In this document: piece after piece, positions 11,014 to 20,350 of the stretch | Layout of the letters: each line of letters starts with the position of its first letter | Position numbering within the stretch: the first letter of the stretch is position 1 | Source of the DNA: Alligator mississippiensis | Lineage: Eukaryota; Chordata; Crocodylia; Alligatoridae | Direction of reading: 5' to 3' | Assembly: GCF_030867095.1 (NCBI RefSeq) | Contig: NC_081828.1 | Location: forward strand, 217,093,978 to 217,157,977 | DNA length: 64,000 nt | Notes under the pieces: model-generated | The model's input: the letters and a program-made list of their open reading frames with translations, nothing else | What the model was told of the DNA's origin: nothing | The model's database searches: none | Program-made: the position numbers and the translations under genes

Positions 11014-12740
11014 CTACCCCACGGGTTTCTTGGTTATGGGTAATGAAAAAGGGGTTCCCTGTCCACGCCAGATGCCAGATGAAGGATGTCTCCCTGGGCC
11101 TTTCCCAGGTTTCAGTTTGGGATTGGCAGGGACGTGCTAGAGGGAAAGGGGCATGTGAGTGTCGCAGCCGCGGGGCTGCTGCAAACTCCCAGGTCCTGCA
11201 GCCGTGATCTGTGGCTGGTGACTGCTCCGGGAGAGCGTCTCCTCCCGCGGTACAATGGGCCCATCCCGGGGTCCACAGCCCAGCCCCCCAGGCCAGCACC
11301 GTGGAGCTCAGCGCGGGGGATGCTGCACCTCTGCAGCAGGGCTCGGCTGCGGCCCTTAGTGACCGCTTGCTCCTTGTCCCGGGGCAGCTGCATGCCCCGT
11401 CCCCAGCGCCGGGCTGTGCCCGGGCTCAGACAACCCAGCGCGGAGCCGTGGATGGACAGCGCGGCCCAGCCCCTCCCTTCCTGTCCCCGGGCGCCCGAGC
11501 GGGGACCTACCTTCCCCGGGGTCACCGTGTCGCAGGTGATGATGGAGGTGGGCAACTTGTGCTCCGTGGACAACAGCCACATGCAGTTCCTGACCAGCTG
11601 CAGGGGAGAAAGCAGATCCCAGGGGCATCAGCACGGGGGGATGGGAGGTGGCAAGGGAGGGGGTACAAATCTGGCCCGTGGGCCATGTCTAAAGCGTGGT
11701 GGCAAAGGCCATGCGGGAAGAGGATGGGAGAACAGGCAAAGTTTAATGGAGAAGTAGGGCTGGAAGGGACCTCCAGCGCTCATCTAGACCCAGCCCCGCC
11801 TGAGGCAGGATCAGCCGTGTCCCAGGGGCTAGGTGTGTGGGGTAGGGACGGTCCCGGGGCCTCACAGCACCCGGGGGTTCAGGAGCAGGGGGAACACTTA
11901 CCCCGTTGAACTTTATGTTGCACTCACTGTCTGGGTGGTTGTCGGCCTGTGGGCACACGGTCTCACAGACCACAAACCGCACCTCCTGACGTGACTTGGA
12001 CGTCGTGTCCTGAGGGGCATTGGAGCAAAGACCAGACTGAGCTCCCCCGGGAGAGCAAACGGGTCTGGTCTGCCCCAGCCCGCACCCAGCGCCAGCCCTG
12101 CCCCTTCCCAAAAGTTATCACCAAAATCCATCCCCCACTTTTGCTTCTTGTATCAGTGAATCACAGATCACGGGGGTTGGACGGGACCTCAGGGGTCCCC
12201 TAGTGCAACCCCCTGCTCCAAGCAGGACCAGCCCCAACTACACCATCCCAGCCCTTCCCTGGACCATCACACTTGGGACCCTCCAACCCTCCTACACAGA
12301 CAGCCAGACACTTTTTGGCTGTATAGTCTATTTTTGCTCCTCCTTAACACATCCAAAGGACAAGCTGGGTTGGCAACCTCCCTTGGAGACTGGACAGGCA
12401 GCCAGCTCCGTGTGCTGACCCTCAGCGCTCTAGGAGGGAAGAGATGCTTTCAAGGCGCTTGGAGCTGGATGTCCCAGATCAGACATCCCCAGGCTAATCC
12501 TGACACCTGCCCTGCACTGAGGACCATCTCCAGGACAGGAGCAAGCTGGTGACTCACCGGCACGGGCTGCGGTTCAACACTGAGGAGCTGGAAGGTATGG
12601 TCTATGCCCGGCTGTCGGTTGTAGAAGTCGACAGCGAACAACGCGGCCTCTCTGTAGGTCAGCATCTTGCGCTGAGAAGCCGAGGCAGCCGCCACGAGCG
12701 TGGCCAAGCCCAGCAGCACCCCCCAGCCCCGGCACCCCAT
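11014..12740 (-). CDS. CATH: Cathelicidin copy 3 (subfamily II), Pro/Gly-rich peptide
   Basis: Four exons encode 166 residues: 12558-12740 (61 aa), 11902-12009 (36), 11511-11597 (29) and 11014-11136 (40 plus stop). Introns are GT-AG, phase 0. The chosen ATG gives a clean signal peptide (MGCRGWGVLLGLATLV...SAS) followed by QRKMLTYREAALFAVDFYN, a cathelin start with Gln first as in mammals. The frame is open further upstream but adds a non-signal sequence. Exon 2 reads VVCETVC where copies 4 and 7 have VVRETVC, so this cathelin domain has five cysteines instead of four. Exon 1 ends QPVP instead of QPAW. Exon 4 starts HV, then PANPKLKPGKGPGRHPSSG, and ends TKKPVG. The peptide is rich in Pro, Gly and Lys with a single Trp, and a terminal Gly could allow amidation. 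The 3' UTR resembles that of copy 6. The odd cysteine and lost Trp may mean reduced constraint, but the frame is intact. Confidence 0.87.
11750..11830 (-). repeat. CR1 tail in intron 2 (shared by copies 3, 4 and 7)
   Basis: The plus strand reads GGGCTGGAAGGGACCTCCAG near a diverged CTAGACCCAGCC. The same fragment lies at 16978-17060 in copy 4 and, on the other strand, at 37605-37690 in copy 7. It was inserted before the subfamily II genes duplicated. Confidence 0.7.
12140..12420 (-). repeat. CR1 LINE 3' end in intron 1 of copy 3
   Basis: The sequence is antisense CR1: GGGGGTTGGACGGGACCTCA, then CAACCCCCTGCTCCAAGCAG. Nearly identical copies sit in intron 1 of copy 4 (18175-18440) and copy 7 (36165-36430). 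This makes it a shared ancestral insertion and a useful landmark. Confidence 0.85.
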
Positions 12741-12849
12741 CCCTGGGCGTCTCTGCTGCGCGGTGCCTTGTGGTTTCTCGCTGCGCCCCAAGCCGACGGG
12801 CGACTCGCTGCGTCTGCACTGGAGCTCCCCGGGGGCTGAGGTTTTCCTG

Positions 12850-12858
12850 CTTTTTACA
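12850..12858 (-). promoter_or_regulatory. TATA-like element of subfamily II (copy 3)
   Basis: The minus strand reads TGTAAAAAG about 110 bp upstream of the ATG. Equivalent sequences are TGTAAAAAC in copy 4 (18871-18879) and TGTAAAGAG in copy 7 (35719-35727). The element is a weaker match than the GATAAAAG of subfamily I, so the two subfamilies have different core promoters. Confidence 0.4.
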
Positions 12859-12859
12859 G

Positions 12860-14809
12860 GAACTGGCCCTTGCTCAATCTGCCCGGGCAGGTGGGGCGGA
12901 GCAGGGTGGGGATGTGTAGTGCTTCACGCCTTGCTCACTTGCCGTGTGCAAAGGAGGAAGGACGTGCCCCTGGCACCTCTGCACCCTGTGGTTCATTTAC
13001 TGCCGGGCCTCGAGACTGTTGCACTTTGCACATTGCACATGCCATGCATGGCATCACAGCTGAGTGCGAGGAGTGGGGGCCGCGGAGGAAACCAGCTGGT
13101 GACTCTTGTCTGTTTGTGCAGCGCCCGGCACAATGGGACGCCACCGCTAGCATTGCAAAGAGCAGCTGGCCGGGCCAGAGCCCTGCCGTGCGAGGCACGG
13201 GCCCTCCTTTCTCTTTGGGTCGTGCTGAGAGTCGACTGACATCGTGGTTTGGACAGGCCTGGCCCTGCCTCGGGCAGTGGTTGGACTAGATGTGACCTCA
13301 GGACGTCCCTCCCAGCCCCACTTCTCCATGACTCTCTGACTTCATGGATCACTACCATCCACCTGATTCCTGCTAATCTCTCTCCACTCCACAGGTGTTA
13401 ATGCCCCTCTCTCTGTCTTAATGGTCTTGATTATCCACTCTTCAAAGTATCCTTCCTTCTCCAGTGTTGCTGCCTGTCAGCCGGTCCTGGGAGCATCCCT
13501 CTTCCATTGCACAGCCCTGCAGACTGGGTCGAGCTCTCTCTGTAAACCTTCACGTATATGTGGACGCATAAACTCAGGGGTAGACATGACTGAGAGAGGA
13601 GCATTGGAGGTGTTAAGCAAGAGCAGCGATGCAGGTCATTAGCCAAGGTGAAGGCAGGGCAGAGCCCTATCTGAGCAGTGCCCCCAGTGTCGGGGCTCCC
13701 TGGCTCAACCTGGGGTGTCCCGAGCCCCACTTTTCCGCTCCTGGTGTTCGAGAGCAGAGAAGGCAAAGCAGGCAGGGTTTTCGTCCCACGCTAGTCACCT
13801 CCGGCCTGGCACATGTACACAACTGGCTCAATGGACCAGCCGCCGGGACTCGTGCAGAGGGTTGGTTTTATCTCACGGTCACTGCAGCAGTGCCAGATGC
13901 CTCTGCTACTCCCTGGCTCGGTCACGTCCAGCCCTGGGCAGACACGCAGCACCGATCCGGGCATCTTTCGGGCTGAAAGCCAGCAGCCAATGGGAGCAGG
14001 CAGCAGGCGGGCTGGAGCCAGGGCGAGGGAACAAGTCCTGATCGACCCTCCCGTCTCTGCCGGGTTTCTCGTCCCATTGCTCTCTGCCCGTTCCCTGCGC
14101 TGCAGGCGGAGGAGGACTGGGGGAGCCCAGCCCATGATGCCGGCGTCCAGGGCCAGCGTGATCCAGGCTGGCAGATAGCAGGCCTGACCCCGGGGACCCC
14201 TCGGTTGCTCAACGCTCCTCGACTTCTGCTTTCTCCGTGACAAAAACACGCTTGCAGCACAGGGTGGAGACATCACTTCTCTCTGGGTCATTTCCCAGCC
14301 GTCTCCCCCCACACGCCCCACCCCACCACCATCTTACCAGGTCCATTCTTCAGTGCAGGGTCCTTCTCTGCACAGGCCCTGGCACAAAGCTGAGACCCAA
14401 CAGACCCCCTCAGTCACCTCCCCGAGCGCCCGTGTGCTGTCCGTGGTGGATGAGCCCATGGAGGTGCGCTGTGCCCACCCAGGGGGGCAGCAATGGGCAT
14501 TCACAGGTGACCACGGAGGCAACCAGGGACCCAGTGTGAGTGTATGAAGGATATCAGCAGTGCCAAACTGGGTCACACCAATGGTCCATCTCACCCAGCA
14601 CTGTGTCCCCGACACTGGCAGACGTGCATGCCGCACAGGGAGAGCATCGCACCAGATCTTGCTAGAGATCGATCCCCTATTCCCTGCCCTCCGGGCATCT
14701 GCCACTGCTGGGCTGGAGATGCCAGAGGAAACATCTCCAGCTGATCTGGGTGTGGTGGACCAGTACGGGATGTTCCTGCATTGAGCCACCCACCTCACTG
14801 CGCCCGACC
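12860..14809. other. Spacer between copies 3 and 4
   Basis: Positions 12860-13235 are the upstream flank shared with copies 4 and 7. A sense CR1 tail lies at 13240-13335 (GTGGTTGGACTAGATGTGAC). Positions 13640-14330 match, in reverse, the downstream region of copy 7 (39400-40380), including the repeat at 13800-14320. Positions 14340-14790 belong to a second unclassified repeat family, found reversed at 25930-26345 and 33190-33480. I see no gene in this interval. Confidence 0.55.
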
Positions 14810-15263
14810 ACCTTTCAGGCTATGAGTGGGTCCCTGGGGGCGCCTCACGCCCAGCCGACCCCCAAGCCGGAGGGTAACACCTCCACCACCCAGAGTCTGG
14901 ACTGATTGGGGACCTGCGTCCTCTAGGAAACACAGGCCAAGTATGCCTTGAGAATACCTGACCTACTGCAAAACTTGGGGTGCTTCCCTTAGTGCGAAGC
15001 ACAAATAGGTCTCCCTTAGTCAGCCGAACCAAGGGGACCCCAAGGCATAATCTAGACTCTCTCCCAATAAGTCTCCCACACTAGGTACAAAGGAGAATTT
15101 TATTGGTTACAAGGAGTAGGTTTGCAGTCGGGTACAGGGTAGAGCAAGATCAGAGAAATCCCTTATAGCAAACAGTGGCGTGGTAGCCTTTGATCTCGCA
15201 TTTGAGTTATTGCAAGCTATATAGCTAGTTAAATCTCAGGTAGCTTACTCACGAGTATTACCA
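14810..15263 (-). mobile_element. LTR-like fossil next to copy 4
   Basis: On the minus strand this segment holds the motif GTAACCAATAAAATTCTCC in the place expected for the polyadenylation region of an LTR. It aligns with the plus-strand segment 34500-34990. The two share the motifs CACTGTTTGCT and GGAAGCACCCCAAGTT. It replaces the normal distal 3' UTR of copy 4 from 15263 on. It is a partial, decayed fossil with no coding region seen, and the assignment to an LTR family is an inference. Confidence 0.4.
15099..15104 (-). terminator. Possible poly(A) signal of copy 4 supplied by the inserted fossil
   Basis: This is the first AATAAA I noticed downstream of copy 4 on the minus strand. It lies inside the LTR-like segment. 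The ancestral signal seen in copies 3, 5, 6 and 7 is absent because that part of the 3' UTR is missing. Confidence 0.4.
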
Positions 15264-15760
15264 CAGCGGGCACTGTGACTTCCTCTACACAGTGCCACGC
15301 ACCACCTCTTCCCTGGCAATGCCTGGGTCCTGCACCCTGTGTTGTCGGCCAGGGGCCACGGGGGCCGATTTCCCTCTAAGCTACTGCATCCACCAGCCCT
15401 TGGCCGAGCTCCCCGCAAACCACCCAGCGCTGCACCAAGCCCTGGGGTAGGAACGGGCGCAGCCAGGTGCCAGGAAGCAGAGGAGGTGGGAAACGAGGCC
15501 GTGTTTGCTGCTTGTCCCTCTTCTGCTTTCTGGGAGAAGAGGTGGTGCCGGCCACTGGTGGAGACAGGATGCGACCCCAGCCCGGCGTGATCCACGGGGC
15601 CATTTCTGGGTCCTTGTGGCAGCGGGGTCGTCTACAAGCCACGAAGCAGCAGGGAAGAGCAGGCGGCAGGGAAGTGCAAGCGGCAGAAGCTCAGTAATGC
15701 CAATTCTCATGAAAAAAATCACGAGACTCCTGATTTCCAAGTCATATTAACTCTGCTTAC

Positions 15761-15780
15761 GATCTCTTGATCAAGAGATC
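15761..15780. repeat. Perfect 20 bp palindrome
   Basis: GATCTCTTGATCAAGAGATC is perfectly self-complementary. It lies near one end of the MITE-like element and probably belongs to it. Confidence 0.9.
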
Positions 15781-15978
15781 AAATCTTGAGATTTTTAATT
15801 CGGGCACATGCAGACAGGGCCAAGTGGGGAAGTCTGTGGAGGGAAGGGGCAGGGGCAGAAGGAAGGGGTGTGGTGGGGGTGCCAATCGAGCCCCCACAGT
15901 GAAGGAGGGAGTGGGGCAGTGGCTGGGGTGAATGGGGACCCGGGGCTGGGACAAGTCATGCCACAGAGCCATGGGCAG

Positions 15979-15979
<1 letters not shown>

Positions 15980-16027
<48 letters not shown>
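15980..16027 (+). repeat. TG dinucleotide microsatellite
   Basis: The tract holds 24 uninterrupted TG units inside the MITE-like element in the copy 4 3' UTR. Such tracts are usually length-polymorphic and can adopt Z-DNA. Confidence 0.95.
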
Positions 16028-16028
<1 letters not shown>

Positions 16029-16210
16029 CCCTCACTCCCAAGCCACAGCCAAATTTCTTGATTTTTAAGAGTCTGTCTCATGATTTTTGACATGGTGGGG
16101 GTGGCAATACTGGAAGCTGCGGGGAGGTGCCCGGCCTCCCCTCTCTACCCCACATGTCCTTTCCCTGTGGGGAATGAGAGGGGGCCCCAGGGCCCATCCA
16201 GGACTCAGAC

Positions 16211-18763
16211 TCAGGCTATCCTCTCATGGCCTTTTCTTCCACCATGCGCGATGTGGGAGAACCGGCCACGCCTGGACCCAGACCCACGACGTCTCTTGCT
16301 CCTATTCCGCCATCCGGACCTCCTGACGCGGACATGCTAGAGGGGAAGGGACACATGAATGTCACTGCTGCGGGGGCTGCTGCAAACTCCCAGGTCCTGC
16401 AGCCACGATCCGTGGCTGGTGACTCCTCCAGGAGAGCGTCTCCTCCCACAGGAGCATGGGACCGGCCCAGGGGCCACAGCCCAGCCTGGCCTGCTCCCCA
16501 GCCCCCCAGCCAGCACCGTGGAGCTCAGCGCAGGGGATGCAAGACCCCTGAGCAGGGCTGAGCTGCAGCCCTTAGTGACCCCTGTGCAGACACTTGTTCT
16601 TAGCCCCAGGGCGCTGCATGCCCTGTCCCAGCGCCGGGCTGTGCCCAGGCTCAGACAACCCAGCGCGGAGCCGTGGATGGACAGCGCAGCCCTGCCCGTC
16701 CCTTCCTGTCCCCAGGCGCCCGAGCGGGGACCTACCTGCTCCGGGGTCACCGTGTCGCAGGTGATGATGACGGTGGGAGACTCCCGCTCCATGGAGAACA
16801 GCCCCGTGCAGTTCCTGACCAGCTGCGGGGGAGAGAGCAGGTCCCGGGGGCATCAGTGCAGGGGGATGGGAGGATAGAGAGGGAGGGGGGTACAAACCTG
16901 GCCCGTGGGCCGTGTCTAGACCGTGGTGACAGAGCCCACGGGGGGGGGAGGATGGGAGAGCAGGCAAAGTTGGATGGAGAAGTGGGGCTGGAAGGGACCT
17001 CCAGACATCGTCTAGTCCAAGACTGGCCTGAGGCAGGACCAGCCCTGTGCCAGGGGCTGGCTGTGTGGGGTAGGGACGGTCCCGGGGGCTCACAGCAGCT
17101 GGGTGTTCAGGGGGGGGACACTTACCCCGTTGTCCTTGAAGTCACACTCGCTGGCTGGGGGGTCCTGGGCCCGCGGGCACACGGTCTCACGGACCACGAA
17201 CTGCAGCTCCTGACGGGGCTTGGACGTCATGTCCTGAGGGGCATTGGAGCAACGAACGGACTGAGCTCCCCCGGGAGAGCACACGGGTCTGGTCTGCCCC
17301 AGCTCGCACCCAGCGCCAGCCCTGCCCCTTCCCCAGAGATGAAGCGCCCCGCGCCAGGCTGCGCCCGGGCACCTGCCTCTCCATGCCCGGGGCAGCAGGG
17401 CAGCAGCTGCGGAGCTGGCACCTGCCAGGTGCGACCAAAGCGCCTTGCCTTGGCATTCACCTAACAAGAGCTGCCCTGAGCCGGGTCTAGTCTGGAGGGC
17501 CCCAGAGCAGAGTCTGGCCCCGTTTCCAGAAGGAGAAACGCAGCGGGTGAGAAGTGCCCGTGTGATGAGGAGTCTGCGATGCAGAGAAGGCGATGCCGGG
17601 GCAGCAGGAGCCACGCTGACCTCCACGCAACGACTGCCGAGTCCCTTTCCAGCTCCCCAGACTGGTCTTATCCAGGGGTCACAAGGGCGGGCTGTGGAGT
17701 CTGGTCCCCGCATTTGCAAGGGATCATGAGCCACCTGCGCGGGGGACCCTGCAGGGCAGCGTGACAAATCCAGCGCTTGCCGCATTCACATGCACACGCG
17801 CCACGAGTCTGGCACGAGACCTGGGCCAACGCACGGCTGAGTGACGGGTGACTGTGACTGCTGATCTACATATGCAGATTTATGCAAATCCCAAGCCCTT
17901 GTGCTTTTTGCAGAGCTGTCCATGGACAGGCATGAGCTGTGGGAGGGCACGTTGCACCCAAAGTCTTGTCTGCTGTCTCTCCAAGTGACACAGGAGGCCG
18001 TGTGGGTTGGCACCTTGTAGATTAACTCATTCAGACAGTCTCTAAGGTGCCCCCTGCCCTGCCTTCTGCCAGACTCCAGATTAACATGAATTATAACCTC
18101 TCTCCCAATTGTACAGTTGGTTTAAAAAAAGTCATCACCAAAAGCCACTCCCCATCCCCTACTTTTGCTTCTTGTATCAGTGAATCACAGATCATGGGGG
18201 TTGGACGGGACCTCAGGGGTCCCCTAGTGCAACCCCCTGCTCCAAGCAGGACCAGCCCCAACTACACCATCCCAGCCCTTCCCTGGACCATCACACTTGG
18301 GACCCTCCCACCCTCCTACACAGACAGCCAGACACTTTTTGGCTGTATAGTCTATTTTTGCTCCTCCTTAACACATCCAAAGGACAAGCTGGGTTGGCAA
18401 CCTCCCTTGGAGACTGGACAGGCAGCCAGCTCCGTGTGCTGACCCTCAGCACTGTGGGAAGGAAGAGTTGCTTTCGAGGTGCTTGGAGCTGGATGTCCTG
18501 AATTGTACGTCCTAGGCTAATCCTGATGCCTGCCTTGCACTGCGGTCAGTCGCCAGGACAGGAGTGAGCTGGTGACTTACCCATGCAGGCTGGGGGTCAG
18601 CGCGGAGGAGCCGGAAGGCATGGTCTATGCCCGGCCCCTGGTTGTAGAAGTCAACAGCCAAGGACACGGCCTCTTCATAGCTCAGCGTCTTGTGCTGGGA
18701 ACCCAAGGCTACAGCCACGAAGGTGGCCAAGCCCAACAGCACCCCCCAGCCCCAGCGCCCCAT
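16211..18763 (-). CDS. CATH: Cathelicidin copy 4 (subfamily II), very Arg-rich peptide
   Basis: Four exons encode 167 residues: 18581-18763 (61 aa), 17126-17233 (36), 16736-16822 (29) and 16211-16336 (41 plus stop). Splice sites are GT-AG, phase 0. The signal peptide MGRWGWGVLLGLATFVAVAL ends before QHKTLSYEEAVSLAVDFYNQ, the cathelin start. The four cathelin cysteines are present (TVC, SEC, RNC, ITC). Exon 4 reads HV then RVRRSGWRNRSKRRRGSG, SRRGRFSHIAHGGRK and ends ERIA. Cutting after the first Val would give 39 residues with about 15 Arg/Lys against one Glu. It is not obviously helical, so binding to nucleic acid or polyanions is as plausible as membrane lysis (inference). Compared with copy 7 the frame ends early at TGA. 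A relic of the longer tail (AAAGGACATGTGGGGTAG) survives just downstream, so this copy has lost about 22 residues. Confidence 0.92.
18175..18440 (-). repeat. CR1 LINE 3' end in intron 1 of copy 4
   Basis: It is nearly identical to the elements at 12140-12420 and, in reverse, 36165-36430. Next to it (about 18030-18080) lies a fragment with GTCTCTAAGGTGCCCCCTGC that recurs reversed at 36530-36580. This belongs to another interspersed repeat I cannot name. Confidence 0.8.
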
Positions 18764-18879
18764 CCCTGGGCGTCTCTGCTGCGCGGTGCCTTGTGGTTTC
18801 TTGCTGTGCCCCAAGCTGACGGGCGACTCGCTGCGTCTGCACTGGAGCTCCCCGGGGCTGAGGTTTTCCTGTTTTTACA

Positions 18880-19325
18880 GGAACTGGCCCTTGCTCAATC
18901 TGCCCGGGGAAGGCAGGGCGGAGCAGGGTGGGGATGTGTAGTGCTTCATGCCTTGTTCATTTGCCGTGTGCAAAGGAGGGAGGACATGCCCCTGGCACCT
19001 CTGCGCCCTGTGGTTCACTTACTGCCGGGTCTCGAGACCGTTGCATTTTGCACATTCATGGAAAACACCATGTGTAGCATCACAGCTGAGTGCGAGGAGT
19101 GGGGGCCACGGAGGAAATCAGCTGGTGACTTGTCTGTTTGTGCAGCGCCCGGCACAACGGGACGCCACCGCTAGCATTGCAAAGAGCAGCTGGCTGGGCC
19201 AGAGCCCTGCCGTGCGAGGCACGGGCCCATCTTTCTCTTTTGGTCGTGCTGAGAGTCGACTGACATCATGGTTTGGACAGGCCTGGCCCTGCCTCGGGCA
19301 GTGGTTGGACTAGATGTGACTTCAG
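18880..19325. other. Upstream flank of copy 4
   Basis: The sequence matches the upstream flank of copy 3 (12860-13320) closely and that of copy 7 (35450-35700, reversed) more loosely. It ends in a sense CR1 tail at 19268-19322 that is cut off where the next CR1 fragment begins. No gene is seen. Confidence 0.6.
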
Positions 19326-20350
19326 TGCTGGGGGTGTAAACTCGCTGGAGCAGTCCAAATCACGCATAGACTTCATCCTCCTCCCTAAAGGGTGGAAGGT
19401 AGCCAAGGCTGAATCCACACTGGTCTGCTTCTCAGACCACTGCCTCCTAACAGTGAAAGCAGAAATGAAAGAGCTGGCCCGCAGCAGTGTGCACACGTGT
19501 CCCTCTGCACACAGGACCTGTGTGCACACGTACTGCCTGGCGAGGAGACCAGGCTGCGGCTGGGGCTGTCCCACCACGCTCCGTGCCCCAGGCCAGGCTG
19601 CGCTCACTCACTTGTATCCTGCTACCACCGCCACCTCCAAATTCAAACACTGGGCTGCGCCCGCGTGCATGCATATCTGGACAGGGGTGGCTTCCCCACC
19701 CCTGTACCCCCTGGCCCTTCCCCACCCCAGAGCCCACTGCCCATCCCCACCCAAAGGGACTCCCCCCCCAGACACTCCCCTCTTCTCCTCCCCCTGCCCA
19801 TCCGCCATGGACCCCTTCTGCGGGTTGGACACACAGGAACAACATTTCTTCCCTGAAGAGCAGCCCCCAAGGGAGGGGAGCAGTCACCGCTGCCCACCTG
19901 GGGGGAAAGGGGCAGGGAGCGGGGACTCTGCAAGGATGGCAAAAGAGCAGCGCAGCTGAGCAGGGACCTCTTCAGGAAACTAAATCACAAAAAGGAAGCT
20001 TATAAGAAGTAGAAACTTGGACAAATAACTAGGGGAGAATATAAGCATGTTGCTCGGGCATGCAGGGATGGGGTCAGGAAGACCAAAGTGCAATTGGGGT
20101 TGCAGCTAGCAAGGGACATGAAGGGGAGCAAGAAGGGTTTCTACAAGCAAGTCAGTAGCAGGAGGAGGGTCAGGGAAAGTGTGGGTTCCTTCCTGAATGG
20201 GGTAGGTGACCTGGTGACATTGCCAGTGCAGCAGGACTGAGGGGCAAAGACTGCTTGGCCCAGATGGGCAGGAGTGAAGGAGGAGGCTAAGGAACCCACT
20301 TGGTCTGTTACCTCCACAGGTACGGACCAGTCTGGCACTGGGCTTAGCCA
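19325..20350 (+). mobile_element. Decayed CR1 LINE fragment at the centre of the inverted cluster
   Basis: Positions 19340-19480 translate to SRIDFILLPKGWKVAKAEST followed by CFSDHCLLT, the end of a CR1 endonuclease domain with its SDH motif. Positions 19960-20340 continue with the linker before reverse transcriptase (GFYKQVSSRRRVRESVGSF, LNGVGDLVT). Between them, 19485-19955 is an unrelated GC-rich insertion. The element lies roughly where gene orientation flips from minus to plus. Confidence 0.7.

Larger units (their letters stand above)
15692..16112. mobile_element. MITE-like DNA element in the 3' UTR of copy 4
   Basis: The insert is 421 bp with terminal inverted repeats CAGTAATGCCA / TGGCAATACTG and further inverted similarity inside (AAAAATCACGAGACT against AGTCTGTCTCATGATTTTT). 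Both sides carry the 6 bp target duplication GAAGCT (15686-15691 and 16113-16118). The empty site is visible in copy 3 at 10983-10988, with a single GAAGCT. Inside lie a perfect 20 bp palindrome (15761-15780) and a TG microsatellite. No transposase is present, so it is non-autonomous. I cannot assign the superfamily. Confidence 0.75.

Noticed and set aside
17870-17895. Single octamer motif ATGCAAAT in intron 1 of copy 4
   Set aside because: One copy of an 8-base motif is expected by chance in a window of this size.
19485-19955. GC-rich insertion inside the central CR1 fragment, with open frames of up to 172 codons
   Set aside because: The frames are Pro-rich composition effects with no domain. 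It may be an unrelated insertion, but I could not identify it.
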